Positions 1 to 19,595 of a stretch of 64,000 nucleotides of DNA are shown here, piece after piece (position 1 is the stretch's first letter; every line of letters starts with the position of its first letter). The stretch comes from Comamonas sp. GTDB taxonomy: Bacteria; Pseudomonadota; Gammaproteobacteria; Burkholderiales; Burkholderiaceae_C. The notes under the pieces were generated by a model, which saw only the letters and a list, made by a program, of their open reading frames with translations, did not search any database and had not been told where the DNA came from. The stretch lies in contig JAQVCA010000005.1 of assembly GCA_028690035.1 (NCBI GenBank), forward strand, positions 179,309-243,308, read 5' to 3'. Position numbers and translations under genes: made by a program.

Positions 1-425
1 TCGTCCATGCTGCGCACATAACGGCTGTGTTGGACTGCGGCGACTTTGGCAGTCTGCTCTGCGGCTTTGATGAGCCCCTGCTCGACGGCCTTGAGCAGCT
101 TTTGCAGCGTGATGGGCTTCTCCAGAAAAGACATGGCCCCAATGCGGGTGGCTTCGACAGCGGTTTCTATAGTGGCGTGACCACTCATCATGATCACCGG
201 CATGGTCAGCATGCCTGCGGCAGCCCACTCCTTGAGTAAGGAAACCCCATCGGTATCGGGCATCCAGATATCCAGCAACACCAAGTCAAAGGCTACCGCA
301 GCGCGGGCAGCTCGCGCCTGGGTCGCGTTCTCTGCAAGCTCTACGCTGTGACCTTCATCGTTCAGGATTTCCGACAACAGATCTCGTATGCCAAGCTCGT
401 CGTCCACCACCAGTATGTTTGCCAT
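1..425 (-). CDS. NtrX-like response regulator, receiver domain (partial, runs off the left edge)
   Basis: Minus-strand translation from ATG at 425: MANILVVDDELGIRDLLSEILNDEGHSVELAENATQARAARAAVAFDLVLLDIWMPDTDGVSLL...MSGHATIETAVEATRIGAMSFLEKPI; receiver fold with DD, D and K positions; adjacent to NtrY-like kinase. Confidence 0.9.
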   Translation of the reverse strand, partial: MANILVVDDELGIRDLLSEILNDEGHSVELAENATQARAARAAVAFDLVLLDIWMPDTDGVSLLKEWAAAGMLTMPVIMMSGHATIETAVEATRIGAMSFLEKPITLQKLLKAVEQGLIKAAEQTAKVAAVQHSRYVRSMD

Positions 426-456
426 GTCTCAAAAAATTTGAATGCGGTTGTGCCCC

Positions 457-2784
457 TCACGGCAGCCTTGCGTTGATGTCTGGGGCAAATGATAGCGACA
501 CTTGGGCGCCTTGTACGGCACCATCTTCCATGCGATTGCTCAAATCCACCCGGGCGCCATGCTCATCGGCGATCTTCTTGACCACTGCCAAGCCCAAGCC
601 GGTGCCCTTGGCCTTGGTGGTGACGTAGGGTTCAAACGCGCGCTGGATGATGGCATCGGCAAAGCCAGGGCCCCCATCGGCCACCGTCAGGCGCACACGC
701 CGCGCCGCAGGCATCCATTGGGTGCTAAGCCGCACCGGCGGCGGTGCGATGCCTTCGGCCTGGGCGCGCTGCAAGCTGGCATCTTGGGCGTTTTGCACTA
801 GGTTGTGCAGCACTTGGCGCAGTTGCTCGGCGTCGGCCGCGATCTGGGGGCAGGCCGGATCGAGCTGGGCCTGCACAGGTACCACCACCCCGTCGTCGGT
901 GTAGAGCTGCAGCAGGTCTTGCACCAGCGCGTTCACATCCACGGGCGCGAGTGTGGCCGCTGGCAAGCGTGCGTAATCACGAAACTCATTGACCAGACGC
1001 AGCATCGCGGCCACCTGATCCACGATGGTCTTGACCGACTTGAGCAACAGCGCCCGATCGGGCGGTGCCAGCTTGTCGGCCAGCTTGAACGCCAGGCGCT
1101 CTGCCGACAGCTGGATGGGCGTGAGCGGGTTTTTAATTTCATGCGCCACGCGGCGCGCCACCTCGGCCCAGGCCTGGGAACGCTGGGCCGAGACGATCTC
1201 GGAAATATCGTCAAACACCACCAGACGCTGGTCGTGCGGCAGCAGCGCGCCGCGCACCACCAGCGTGGTCTTGTCCTGGGGCACCTCTCCGGCGAGCACG
1301 TCGTCCAGCGGCTGCGTCGGTAGCTCAAACACCTGCTGCCAGCGGGCATGGCTGCCATCAGGCGCAGCTGCCAGAAACAGCGTGAACTGCTCGGCGACCA
1401 TGGCCGCAAAATCCTGCAGGTGGGGCACATCGGCCAGCTGGGGCTGTCCGCCTTCGCCCCAGGCAGGCATGTGCAGGATGCGCTGGGCACCAGGATTGCC
1501 GATGACCACGCGCCACTGGGCATCCAGCACCAGCACCCCTGCCGTGAGATTGTCCAGAATCGTCTGCAAATTGGTGCGTGCGGCCTGGATTTCTTCCACC
1601 CCGCGATCCACGGCCTGGCGCGCTTCCAGCAACTGCTGGGTCATAAGGGCAAACGAGCGTGTCAATCCCCCCACTTCATCACGCGCCTGCGACACGGCCT
1701 TGGGCGTCAGATCGCCGCGCGCCACATCGCGCACACCCTGGGCCAGCAGCAGCAGCGGTTGCGCCAGCTGGTTGCCAAACAGCACGGCCAGCAGCACGGC
1801 TCCAAAAACGGCCAGAAACAGGCTCAGCGTCAGCGTGCCGATGTACATGCGGCGCAAGCCCTCGCGGGCCAGCGCACGCTCTTGGTATTCGCGATGTGCC
1901 TCTTGCACTGCCAAGGCGTTACTGACCAGCGTGGCAGGCAGCGGGATGGAGGCCTGCAAAAAGCGCCCATCGGTCAACAGTCCCAATTTGCTGCTGGGTA
2001 CAGCCACCAAGGTGCGCACGCGCACCTGTTCCAAATTGGCGGTGGCGACCCAGTCGTCGTCCAGGCCTTCGATGGTGGTGATGGCGCGCGGGCTGTTGCG
2101 CAGGCTGCGCAAGACCTGGGAGCTGGGGCGCTCCGGGGTCAGATCGAGCAACGACTCTCCAGCTGTGGCCACGGCAACACCGGCGCTGTTCCAGAGAACC
2201 ACGTCGATGGCGCCCAGCTGCTCGCGCACCCGATCCAGCAACACCCCGGCTGCGGCGTCGGAGACGTCGGCCAGCGGCAAACTGGCATTGCGCGTGTTGT
2301 TGGCCATGTCGTTGGCCATGGCATCCAGCGTGACGCTGGCCAGATTGACGCCTGCCGTCAGCGCCCCTTCGACTTTGACGTCAAACCAGCTCTCGATGGA
2401 GCGCGAAACGAACTGGTACGACACCACGTACACCAGCGCCCCGGGCAACACCCCGACCAGGGCGAACATGGCTGCCAGCTTGAGCAGCATGCGACTGCCA
2501 AACTTGCGCTGGCGCCAGCGCACCACCAGACGCACTGCCATCCACAGCACCACCATGCACAGCGTGCCTGCGACCAAGATGTTCAGCGCCAGCAACCAGA
2601 CATAGTGGCGCTCATACAGCTCGCGGTTGTTGGTGGCCAGGGTCAGCAAAAACAGCAGCACCAGCCCCAGGGCTGCCATCACCGCCGCGCCCACCCCCAG
2701 CACCAGGTGGGCATTGGCGCGCAGACGCTGAGCGCCTCGTGCATCGGGGGCATCCGGGGTGGAGCGCGTGCCGGGTGTGCTCAT
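457..2784 (-). CDS. NtrY-like sensor histidine kinase (TM, HAMP, PAS, HisKA, HATPase)
   Basis: 775 aa ORF; motifs ARRVAHEIKNPLTPIQLSAERL (H-box), VADGGPGF, GTGLGLAVVKKIADEHGA. Confidence 0.93.
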   Translation of the reverse strand: MSTPGTRSTPDAPDARGAQRLRANAHLVLGVGAAVMAALGLVLLFLLTLATNNRELYERHYVWLLALNILVAGTLCMVVLWMAVRLVVRWRQRKFGSRMLLKLAAMFALVGVLPGALVYVVSYQFVSRSIESWFDVKVEGALTAGVNLASVTLDAMANDMANNTRNASLPLADVSDAAAGVLLDRVREQLGAIDVVLWNSAGVAVATAGESLLDLTPERPSSQVLRSLRNSPRAITTIEGLDDDWVATANLEQVRVRTLVAVPSSKLGLLTDGRFLQASIPLPATLVSNALAVQEAHREYQERALAREGLRRMYIGTLTLSLFLAVFGAVLLAVLFGNQLAQPLLLLAQGVRDVARGDLTPKAVSQARDEVGGLTRSFALMTQQLLEARQAVDRGVEEIQAARTNLQTILDNLTAGVLVLDAQWRVVIGNPGAQRILHMPAWGEGGQPQLADVPHLQDFAAMVAEQFTLFLAAAPDGSHARWQQVFELPTQPLDDVLAGEVPQDKTTLVVRGALLPHDQRLVVFDDISEIVSAQRSQAWAEVARRVAHEIKNPLTPIQLSAERLAFKLADKLAPPDRALLLKSVKTIVDQVAAMLRLVNEFRDYARLPAATLAPVDVNALVQDLLQLYTDDGVVVPVQAQLDPACPQIAADAEQLRQVLHNLVQNAQDASLQRAQAEGIAPPPVRLSTQWMPAARRVRLTVADGGPGFADAIIQRAFEPYVTTKAKGTGLGLAVVKKIADEHGARVDLSNRMEDGAVQGAQVSLSFAPDINARLP

Positions 2785-3405
2785 TCAGAGCTGCTCCAGT
2801 TGCAGAACATGCTCTTGCTCAAAGAGCAAATTCCAGTCCGCTCGCCCCAAGGCGCCAATTTGTAGGGGTCGGGGCAAGTTCTTTAAATCAATGCGAAAGC
2901 GCAGCAGCAGCAGCACCTCACCCTGCTCTGGCAGCTCGGCACGCGAACCGATACGCCAGCGCACCAAGCGTTGCAGGGCGATCATGGCGTCGTCCAGGCT
3001 GGCGTAGGAGCTGCCCAGCGCTGCACCCAGCCCCAGGCGGCCATCCATCGGCTGGCTGCCTGTGTGCAGACGCCAGCGGCGGGTCAAAGCCTGGTAGCTC
3101 AGGCGCTGGTAGCGCCTCGCGGTCAGCAGCACCTGATCGCGCCAGTACCAGCGCTGGTGCAAAAGCTGCGCCTCGGCGACAAAGTGCACGGGCACGCCCT
3201 TGCGCAAAGCCTGCTCCACCACCGAGGGCAGCTGCCAGTGCACATCGCTGCTGAGCAGCAGATCATCGCCCTCGCGCTGCACGAGTACGCCATCGGGCAA
3301 GCGCAGCACGGCATCGTCTGCCGCACCTGGCAGCGGGCACCAGGTCAGCAGCAGCGCCGACAGCAGGGCGCGGCGCGCGCCATCGGGCAAGGAATCGCCC
3401 TGCAT
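2785..3405 (-). CDS. DUF4390-type protein
   Basis: C-terminal part of ORF 2785..4155 from internal ATG at 3405 (MQGDSLPDGARRALL...); between rsmB and ntrY-like gene as is common in Burkholderiales. Confidence 0.75.
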   Translation of the reverse strand: MQGDSLPDGARRALLSALLLTWCPLPGAADDAVLRLPDGVLVQREGDDLLLSSDVHWQLPSVVEQALRKGVPVHFVAEAQLLHQRWYWRDQVLLTARRYQRLSYQALTRRWRLHTGSQPMDGRLGLGAALGSSYASLDDAMIALQRLVRWRIGSRAELPEQGEVLLLLRFRIDLKNLPRPLQIGALGRADWNLLFEQEHVLQLEQL

Positions 3406-3421
3406 CGGCTGCAGTGCGGTG

Positions 3422-4795
3422 TCAGGTCGCAGCTTTCTGCAGCAGGGCGTAGAAGAATCCATCGTGGTCACCAAGCTGATTGTCTGGCACACCCATCCCG
3501 CCAGGCAGCAAATGCCCCGGTGCTGGCAGGCATTCGGCGTTTTTGTTGCGCGCAACAAACGCATCGATCTGCCATTGGCCTTCTTCTTTGAACACCGAGC
3601 AGGTGCAATAGAGCAGGCGCCCACCGGGCTTGAGCAAGGGCCATAGAGCGTCCAGCAGCTGGGCCTGCAGCTGAGCAAGCTGGGCAATATCGCTGGAGCG
3701 GCGCAGCCAGCGCACATCGGGATGGCGGCGCACGATGCCCGAGGCCGAGCACGGTGCATCCAGCAAGATCGCATCCAGCTGTGCCGAAGCTCCGGCAGCG
3801 CGCTGCGCCGGGCGTGGCCACCAGCGGGCAACCTGGGCGGCATCGGCCACCACCACCTCGGCCTCGGCGGCCAACCCCAACCGCTGCAGGGTGTCGTGGA
3901 TGCGCTGGCTGCGCTGCGCGTCCACCTCCAGCGCATACACCTGGGCTTGGCCTGGGGCCAGCATCTCCAGCAGGTGCGCGGTTTTGCCACCAGGCGCGGC
4001 GCAGGCATCGAGCAGCTGTGCCTGCGCAGGCAACGCCCAGCCCTCCAGCAACAAGGGCGCGGCCAGTTGCGCAGCACCGTCCTGCACCGACACCACGCCT
4101 TGCGCAAACCCCGGCAGGCGCTGCACGGGCACCGGCTGGGCCAGCTGCACGCCATACGCGCCCACTGCCTGCCCCTGCAGACCGTGCGCTTGCAGCTGCT
4201 GCAAATAGGCAGCCGGGGTACTGTGCCGGGCGTTCACGCGCAGCACCATGGGCGCTGGTTGGTTGTTGGCCTGCAGGATGGCCTGCCAATGCCGGGGGTA
4301 CTGGCGGCGCAGCTTGTCCACCCACCAGCTTGGGTGGTTGTACACGGCTTGCACATCGCCTTGGGTGTGCTCCAGCAGCACGGCCTGCTCACGCAGAAAG
4401 CGGCGCAGGCAGGCATTGATAAAGCCGGCCTGGCGCAGCAAACCATGCTGGCGCGCGGCTTCCACAGTCTGGTTGACCAGCGTGAACGGGGTGTAGGGCG
4501 CCTGCTCGCTGTCGCTGAGCAAGGCCAGGGCGGTACACAGCAGCGCATCGACGGCGGGGGCAGGCGGCTTGGGCGCCAGCTGGGCGCGCAGGGCCTGGGC
4601 GCGGCCCAGGGCACGCAGCACGTGAAACAGCAATGCCTGCACGCCAGGGCGCCAGGCGCTGGGCACTTGTTCGAGCACCGCCGTACCCGAACGCCCAGCC
4701 TGAATGCCCTGCAGAGCCTGTGCCACGCGCCACAGTTGCTGGTGCAGCGCCACCGTGCCAGCAGCAGTGGCCGGGGAAGAAGAAGGGAGGGGCAT
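3422..4795 (-). CDS. rsmB: 16S rRNA (cytosine-C5)-methyltransferase RsmB
   Basis: 457 aa; NusB-like N-terminus, LLDACAAPGGKTAHLLE, DAILLDAPCSASGIVRRHPDVRWLR, LLYCTCSVFKEE. Confidence 0.93.
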   Translation of the reverse strand: MPLPSSSPATAAGTVALHQQLWRVAQALQGIQAGRSGTAVLEQVPSAWRPGVQALLFHVLRALGRAQALRAQLAPKPPAPAVDALLCTALALLSDSEQAPYTPFTLVNQTVEAARQHGLLRQAGFINACLRRFLREQAVLLEHTQGDVQAVYNHPSWWVDKLRRQYPRHWQAILQANNQPAPMVLRVNARHSTPAAYLQQLQAHGLQGQAVGAYGVQLAQPVPVQRLPGFAQGVVSVQDGAAQLAAPLLLEGWALPAQAQLLDACAAPGGKTAHLLEMLAPGQAQVYALEVDAQRSQRIHDTLQRLGLAAEAEVVVADAAQVARWWPRPAQRAAGASAQLDAILLDAPCSASGIVRRHPDVRWLRRSSDIAQLAQLQAQLLDALWPLLKPGGRLLYCTCSVFKEEGQWQIDAFVARNKNAECLPAPGHLLPGGMGVPDNQLGDHDGFFYALLQKAAT

Positions 4796-4809
4796 GACTC
4801 AGAACTCCA

Positions 4810-5418
4810 TCACAAAGGGGGGGTAGAAAGCGCAAAGCCACGGGCCGGGTGCAAACCCAGCACCTTGGCCCACCAGCTGCCCGGCGCCAGCGCCAGAGCC
4901 TGGTTGTAGGCCTGCACGGCCTGATTGAACGCTTGCAGGCGGTGCAGCAAGACGGTGTGCTGTTCCTGCCAGGCAGCCACGGTCTGGGTCAGCCACAGGG
5001 TGTGCGTGCCCTCTTCGGCTGCGCAGGACTGCAGCGCGGTGGCTGCACGTTCAGCGGTCTGCACATACGCCTGCCAGGCAGCCTGCAGGCTTTGCCAAAT
5101 GCCATCGAGCTGTGCCAGCGCTTCGGCATGCAGCGGGTTGGCACGCACCTGGGCCAAGGCGCTGCTGAGCAGATCGGCCGTGGGCTGCAGCGCCTGAAAT
5201 GCCGCCTGCGCCGCTGGTGGCACCTGGGCCTGATCGGACAGGCCGTGCAGCCAGTGCAAAGCCTGCTGCAACTGTGCATCGACCGGCTCAAAGGCTGCGC
5301 GGATCTGGGTGCGCAAGCGCTTGAAGCGCCGATAGCCACCCACGCACCAACACAGCAGCACAAACAGTGCCAGCAGCCACCAGCCCAGCGCCCAGGCGCT
5401 GGCCCACATGGCACTCAT
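4810..5418 (-). CDS. LemA-like membrane protein
   Basis: 202 aa; one N-terminal TM then helical region ending in YNQALALAPGSWWAKVLGLHPARGF, resembling the LemA C-terminal signature. Confidence 0.6.
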   Translation of the reverse strand: MSAMWASAWALGWWLLALFVLLCWCVGGYRRFKRLRTQIRAAFEPVDAQLQQALHWLHGLSDQAQVPPAAQAAFQALQPTADLLSSALAQVRANPLHAEALAQLDGIWQSLQAAWQAYVQTAERAATALQSCAAEEGTHTLWLTQTVAAWQEQHTVLLHRLQAFNQAVQAYNQALALAPGSWWAKVLGLHPARGFALSTPPL

Positions 5419-5431
5419 GGTGCCACTCCAA

Positions 5432-5490
5432 TTAATAAAAACATAGCTACTTGCGCTTGCTGGATAAAGGTAAAAGCCACTTTTTATTCA
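5432..5490. repeat. Dispersed palindromic repeat, copy A (degenerate, mainly one arm)
   Basis: ATAGCTACTTGCGCTTGCTGGATAAAGG matches the left-arm consensus; no clear right arm. Confidence 0.45.
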
Positions 5491-5500
5491 AAAATTAAAA

Positions 5501-5533
5501 CACCCCCTGCAAGCATCGTACCTGCAGGGGGTG
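5501..5533 (-). terminator. rpoC intrinsic terminator
   Basis: CACCCCCTGCA...TGCAGGGGGTG inverted repeat followed on the minus strand by TTTTAATTTTTG. Confidence 0.75.
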
Positions 5534-5595
5534 AAAAAGCAGCGCCTCTGCGTGCACGCCTTGCACCTGCACGGGGCAGGCGCAAGGCATGGGGC

Positions 5596-9798
<4,203 letters not shown>

Positions 9799-9819
9799 AT
9801 GACTCTTTCCCTTTTTCAA

Positions 9820-9912
9820 AAACTATAGCTGTTGGCGCTTTATTTGGAAGGATTTGCGATAGCTATCTACCGCAAATCCTTGATCCATCAGCGCCAGGCG
9901 CTCACTTTTTAT
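9820..9912. repeat. Dispersed palindromic repeat, copy B, in rpoB-rpoC spacer
   Basis: AAGGATTTGCG (9848-9858) / CGCAAATCCTT (9871-9881) perfect; outer TGGCGCT / AGCGCCA. Confidence 0.8.
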
Positions 9913-9918
9913 TAAGCC

Positions 9919-14031
<4,113 letters not shown>

Positions 14032-14078
14032 GAGATCTCCGGGCAAAGACATGAGTCCTGGGTCTGGGGCGACACTGC

Positions 14079-14306
14079 CCGGCAAAAGTGGACGCTACTT
14101 TTGCCGGCTTGGCGGTTGGCCACTACCAACCAATGGCGGACGGCGATGCATTGCACATCGCCCGAGCCAAGGTATCTTCTGCTGTCGGGGTGCCAGAAGA
14201 CACGAGAAAATCCAGACTACTGGACTTTCTCGTGCGCTCTCACGCAGCTTGAATGCATATTGCACAGGCGCCAAAGGCTGGAGGCTCTTGCGAGCTCTCC
14301 AGCCTT
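14079..14306 (-). promoter_or_regulatory. Three consecutive hairpins in the rplL-rpoB spacer
   Basis: CCGGCAAAAGT/ACTTTTGCCGG (14079-14107); CACGAGAAAATCCAG/CTGGACTTTCTCGTG (14201-14234); AAGGCTGGAG/CTCCAGCCTT (14274-14306). Confidence 0.7.
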
Positions 14307-14322
14307 AGGAAAGATGGCTCAA

Positions 14323-14697
14323 TTACTTGAGTTCAGCCTTAGCGCCAGCGTCAACCAGCTTCTTCACAGCAGCTTCAGCGTCGGCCTTAGGAGCGGCTTC
14401 CTTCACGGTCTTGGGTGCGCCATCGACCAGATCCTTGGCTTCTTTCAGGCCCAGACCAGTGATTTCACGCACAGCCTTGATCACCGAAACCTTGTTGGCG
14501 CCGGCATCTTGCAACACCACGTCAAACTCGGTTTTTTCTTCAGCGACAGCAGCACCGGCAGCAGCACCGGCAGCAGGAGCGGCCATAGCAGCAGCGCTCA
14601 CGCCAAATTTCTCTTCAATTGCCTTGACCAGGTCGTTCAGTTCCAGGACGGTCATGCTGTCCAGGGCGGTCAAGAATGCGTCTTTATCGAATGCCAT
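14323..14697 (-). CDS. rplL: 50S ribosomal protein L7/L12
   Basis: [35 protein letters not shown]...[15 protein letters not shown]. Confidence 0.99.
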   Translation of the reverse strand: MAFDKDAFLTALDSMTVLELNDLVKAIEEKFGVSAAAMAAPAAGAAAGAAVAEEKTEFDVVLQDAGANKVSVIKAVREITGLGLKEAKDLVDGAPKTVKEAAPKADAEAAVKKLVDAGAKAELK

Positions 14698-14741
14698 TTT
14701 GATTTCCTAACAAGATTGGTTGGTTGTTGCTGCGCTTAAGC

Positions 14742-15251
14742 TTAAGCTTCAGCAGCAGGTTCGCCTTCGCCCTTTTTGGCCGCCAAAGCGCCCAACACCA
14801 CAGCAGTGCGGGAGATGGGGGACATGAGCAGGCCGCACAATTGCGCCAGCAACACGTCTTTCGAGGGGATATTGGCCAGCTCTTTCACGCCATTGACGTC
14901 TAGGGACTTGCCTGCAAACGCACCGCCACGGATGACCAATTTATCGTTGGTCTTGGCGAAATCGGCCACCACCTTGGCGGCAGCGACTGCGTCTTCAGAG
15001 AAGCCATAGACCAGCGGGCCGGTCATCTGGTCGGCCACAACGTCAAACTGGCTGCCAGCCACAGCACGGCGGGCCAGGGTGTTTTTCAACACACTCAGGC
15101 TCACACCCTTGCTACGGGCATCAGCACGCAGTTTGGTCATATCGGCGACCGTGATGCCGCGGTATTCCGCGATCACAAGCGTTTGAGCTTTAGCGGCGAG
15201 GCTGGTCACTTCATTGATGACCGCTTCTTTCTCACTGCGATTCAGACTCAA
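14742..15251 (-). CDS. rplJ: 50S ribosomal protein L10
   Basis: [42 protein letters not shown]. Confidence 0.98.
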   Translation of the reverse strand: MSLNRSEKEAVINEVTSLAAKAQTLVIAEYRGITVADMTKLRADARSKGVSLSVLKNTLARRAVAGSQFDVVADQMTGPLVYGFSEDAVAAAKVVADFAKTNDKLVIRGGAFAGKSLDVNGVKELANIPSKDVLLAQLCGLLMSPISRTAVVLGALAAKKGEGEPAAEA

Positions 15252-15289
15252 GGTCTACTCCTTCGTATGCGCACTTGCGAAAATCGTTC

Positions 15290-15470
15290 GTGCGCGCTCT
15301 TGGGTATGCAGCGACCAACTGTTAGAAAGAGCATATGTCTTCCATCTGCAGCAGGTTCGCCATCTACGCTGGCTAACATTAAGCACCAGGGAAAAGTCCC
15401 GTGCACCAGCGGTCTTGGATGGCCTATGCACAAGTGCATAGCCCACCACATCCGGTTTTTAGGTAACCGG
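15290..15470 (-). ncRNA. L10 (rplJL) autoregulatory leader, approximate bounds
   Basis: Long rplA-rplJ spacer with hairpins (CTATGCACTTGTGCATAG; GGTGCACGGGACTTTTCCCTGGTGC...); position and sequence style match known L10 leaders; no covariance model was run. Confidence 0.6.
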
Positions 15471-15484
15471 AGATTATAGCAAAA

Positions 15485-16180
15485 TTATGCTGCAATGGTT
15501 TGCGTATCCACACGAACGCCAACGCCCATCGTAGACGAAAGCGCTACCTTGCGCAGGTACACACCCTTGCTGGTGGCTGGCTTGGCCTTATTCAAGGCAT
15601 CAAGAAGCGCCGCCAAGTTACCCTGCAGCTTGGCATCGTCAAACGAACGGCGACCAATAGTGCTATGCACGATACCGGCTTTATCAACACGGAACTGCAC
15701 TTGACCTGCTTTGGCGTTCTTCACTGCCGTGGCGACATCCGGGGTTACCGTACCAACCTTCGGGTTAGGCATCAGGCCACGTGGACCCAGGATCTGACCC
15801 AAAGTACCCACGACACGCATGGCGTCGGGAGCAGCAATGACCACATCGAAAGGCATATCGCCAGCCTTGACCATAGCAGCCAAGTCATCCATACCAACGA
15901 TGTCTGCTCCAGCGGCCTTAGCTTCTTCAGCCTTGGCACCTTGTGCAAACACGGCCACACGCGTTGTCTTGCCCGTACCATTTGGCAGTACTACAGCACC
16001 ACGCACCACTTGATCCGATTTACGAGCATCCACACCCAACTGCACAGCCACATCGATGGACTCATCGAACTTAGCGGTAGCAGCATCCTTCACCAGAGCG
16101 ACGGCTTCAGCGAAGGGGTACAAGCGGTTTGCATCCACTTTGCCCTGGAGGGCTTTTTGTTTCTTGGTCAATTTGGCCAT
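15485..16180 (-). CDS. rplA: 50S ribosomal protein L1
   Basis: [31 protein letters not shown] from ATG at 16180. Confidence 0.98.
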   Translation of the reverse strand: MAKLTKKQKALQGKVDANRLYPFAEAVALVKDAATAKFDESIDVAVQLGVDARKSDQVVRGAVVLPNGTGKTTRVAVFAQGAKAEEAKAAGADIVGMDDLAAMVKAGDMPFDVVIAAPDAMRVVGTLGQILGPRGLMPNPKVGTVTPDVATAVKNAKAGQVQFRVDKAGIVHSTIGRRSFDDAKLQGNLAALLDALNKAKPATSKGVYLRKVALSSTMGVGVRVDTQTIAA

Positions 16181-16181
16181 A

Positions 16182-16613
16182 TCACACACCCTCCACAATC
16201 ACACCCATGGAACGGGCCGAACCGGCCAGCGTACGCACAGCAGCATCCATATCGGCTGCTGTCATGTCCTTGAGCTTAGTCTTGGCAATTTCTTCCAACT
16301 GCTCGCGGGTGATCTTACCGACCTTGGCTTTCAAGGGGTTCGCAGAACCCTTGTCCAGCTTTGCAGCCTTTTTGATCAGCACTGCTGCAGGTGGCGACTT
16401 GATGACAAAAGTGAAGCTTTTGTCTGCAAAAGCAGTAATCACCACAGGTAGAGGCAGACCAGGCTCAATACCCTGGGTCTGTGCGTTGAACGCCTTGCAG
16501 AACTCCATGATATTAAGACCACGCTGACCCAATGCGGGGCCAATCGGAGGGGATGGATTGGCTTTACCAGCTGGCACTTGCAGCTTGATGAAGCCGACGA
16601 TTTTTTTCGCCAT
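16182..16613 (-). CDS. rplK: 50S ribosomal protein L11
   Basis: [44 protein letters not shown] from ATG at 16613. Confidence 0.99.
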   Translation of the reverse strand: MAKKIVGFIKLQVPAGKANPSPPIGPALGQRGLNIMEFCKAFNAQTQGIEPGLPLPVVITAFADKSFTFVIKSPPAAVLIKKAAKLDKGSANPLKAKVGKITREQLEEIAKTKLKDMTAADMDAAVRTLAGSARSMGVIVEGV

Positions 16614-16760
16614 AAGGATCTCCTTGCGGGTATAACGCACCAAGGTTTGTGTAGCCAAGGGCTTCCCGGGGGTTAGGGCTTTTTCTTTTTACACGCGAGC
16701 CCAGAACACGTGTTTACAATTTTGTTAGGCCGCTGAGCGACTCATCACACTAAATATATA

Positions 16761-17357
16761 TTATGTCTTCTCAACCTGAGAAAACTCCAGCTCGACGGGT
16801 GTGGATCGACCAAAAATAGCAACAGAAACACGCAAGCGATTTTTTTCGTAATTCACTTCTTCAACCGACCCATTAAAGTCAGTGAACGGCCCCTCTTTGA
16901 CGCGAACCAGCTCACCAACCATAAATTCGATTTTATGGCGAGGCTTATCTGCGCCCTCCTGCACTTGATCAACGATTTTCTGAATTTCAGCTTCGGAAAT
17001 AGGCACAGGACGATTTTTTGCACCGCCAACAAAGCCTGTCACCTTGCTGGTATGTTTGACTAGGTGCCATGTATCGTCTTCCATCACCATCTCAACGAAC
17101 ACATAGCCAGGGAAAAGACGACGCTCAGTAGTCTTGCGTTTGCCATTGCGCATCTCAACCACTTCTTCTGTGGGAACTAAGATACGACCAAACTTTTTTT
17201 CCATTCCCAAGCGTTGAATACGCTCGGTAATGTTGCGCTCTACCGCCTTTTCCATGCCCGAATAAGCATGAACGATATACCAGCGCATATCAGGGTTGGA
17301 AGATGCAGTTACCAAGCCAGCAATCACCTCAGAACCAGTTTCCATTGCATCTGTCAT
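16761..17357 (-). CDS. nusG: Transcription termination/antitermination protein NusG
   Basis: [24 protein letters not shown]...GFVGG; ATG at 17357 overlaps the secE stop (TAATG). Confidence 0.98.
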   Translation of the reverse strand: MTDAMETGSEVIAGLVTASSNPDMRWYIVHAYSGMEKAVERNITERIQRLGMEKKFGRILVPTEEVVEMRNGKRKTTERRLFPGYVFVEMVMEDDTWHLVKHTSKVTGFVGGAKNRPVPISEAEIQKIVDQVQEGADKPRHKIEFMVGELVRVKEGPFTDFNGSVEEVNYEKNRLRVSVAIFGRSTPVELEFSQVEKT

Positions 17358-17740
17358 TAGCCTCTCCAGCCCAGAACCAAGTCGTACAGTAGCCACTCAA
17401 GCGTCTTGTCAGTTAACCACAAGAACAGTGCCATCACCACAGCAAAAGCAAACACGTAGAGAGTCATCTGCATGCTCTCTTTGCGCGTAGGCCAGACAAC
17501 TTTTTTAACTTCTTTCCAAGAGTCCTTAGAAAAAGCAATTAATTGCTTACCATGCTCGGACAAAAAAAATACGATCGCTGCGGCAACTAACCCCATCAAC
17601 AGCACCAGCCACTGCACCCACTCACCTTGCCGTGAAAGTGCATAGAAAGCCGCAATGGCTGCCGCAACCAAAAAAACGGCTGCTGCCAATTTTGCCTTAT
17701 CGGCCCCGGCACTTACTGTTTCAACCTGAGATGTAGCCAT
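17357..17740 (-). CDS. secE: Preprotein translocase subunit SecE
   Basis: [42 protein letters not shown]; upstream of nusG. Confidence 0.96.
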   Translation of the reverse strand: MATSQVETVSAGADKAKLAAAVFLVAAAIAAFYALSRQGEWVQWLVLLMGLVAAAIVFFLSEHGKQLIAFSKDSWKEVKKVVWPTRKESMQMTLYVFAFAVVMALFLWLTDKTLEWLLYDLVLGWRG

Positions 17741-17829
17741 GTTTTATATATCGTTGCTGCAGGCGCAGAACTTATAGACACCGAAGCCCGCCAAATGGGC
17801 GGGCTTGGAGCAATTACCACGTTAAGTGG

Positions 17830-17905
17830 TGGCAGGGGCAGTAGGAATCGAACCTACAACCTTCGGTTTTGGAGACCGACGCTCTGCCAATTGAGCTATA
17901 CCCCT
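17830..17905 (-). tRNA. tRNA-Trp (CCA)
   Basis: Cloverleaf AGGGGTATAGCTCAATTGGCAGAGCGTCGGTCTCCAAAACCGAAGGTTGTAGGTTCGATTCCTACTGCCCCTGCCA. Confidence 0.97.
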
Positions 17906-17917
17906 AGACCCTAAAAA

Positions 17918-19108
<1,191 letters not shown>

Positions 19109-19181
19109 TTTTTCGACTCCGAAAAAAATCAAATGTCAACAACGCTTACGGCGCAACCCTTTTGACGAGTAAACACCTATT

Positions 19182-19256
<75 letters not shown>

Positions 19257-19282
19257 ATTAAGCCTTACAGCAATATACAAAC

Positions 19283-19356
19283 TGGAGCGGGAGACGGGAA
19301 TCGAACCCGCGTCATCAGCTTGGAAGGCTGGGGTTCTACCATTGAACTACTCCCGC
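19283..19356 (-). tRNA. tRNA-Gly (TCC)
   Basis: GCGGGAGTAGTTCAATGGTAGAACCCCAGCCTTCCAAGCTGATGACGCGGGTTCGATTCCCGTCTCCCGCTCCA. Confidence 0.96.
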
Positions 19357-19390
19357 AGTTCGATCACCGAATCAAGCAATTGCTTGAAAT

Positions 19391-19476
19391 TGGTGGAGGA
19401 GGCTGGATTCGAACCAGCGTAGGCGTTAACCAACAGATTTACAGTCTGTCTCCTTTAGCCACTCGGACACTCCTCC
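19391..19476 (-). tRNA. tRNA-Tyr (GTA)
   Basis: Class II tRNA with long variable arm: GGAGGAGTGTCCGAGTGGCTAAAGGAGACAGACTGTAAATCTGTTGGTTAACGCCTACGCTGGTTCGAATCCAGCCTCCTCCACCA. Confidence 0.96.
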
Positions 19477-19519
19477 GAAAACTTTTCAAGTATAGCAGAT
19501 TTTTACCATACTTTAAACT

Positions 19520-19595
19520 TGGTGCGGCTGGCGGGGATCGAACCCACGACCCTTGGCTTCGGAGGCCAATACTCTATCCACTGAGCTACAGCCGC
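19520..19595 (-). tRNA. tRNA-Arg (CCG)
   Basis: GCGGCTGTAGCTCAGTGGATAGAGTATTGGCCTCCGAAGCCAAGGGTCGTGGGTTCGATCCCCGCCAGCCGCACCA; loop CTCCGAA. Confidence 0.94.

Noticed and set aside
1025-2865. Overlapping plus-strand ORFs of 526 and 505 aa
   Set aside because: Both antisense to the NtrY-like kinase, which has clear conserved motifs
3422-4155. Upstream part of ORF 2785..4155 (minus)
   Set aside because: Out-of-frame shadow of rsmB; the DUF4390 gene starts at the internal ATG at 3405
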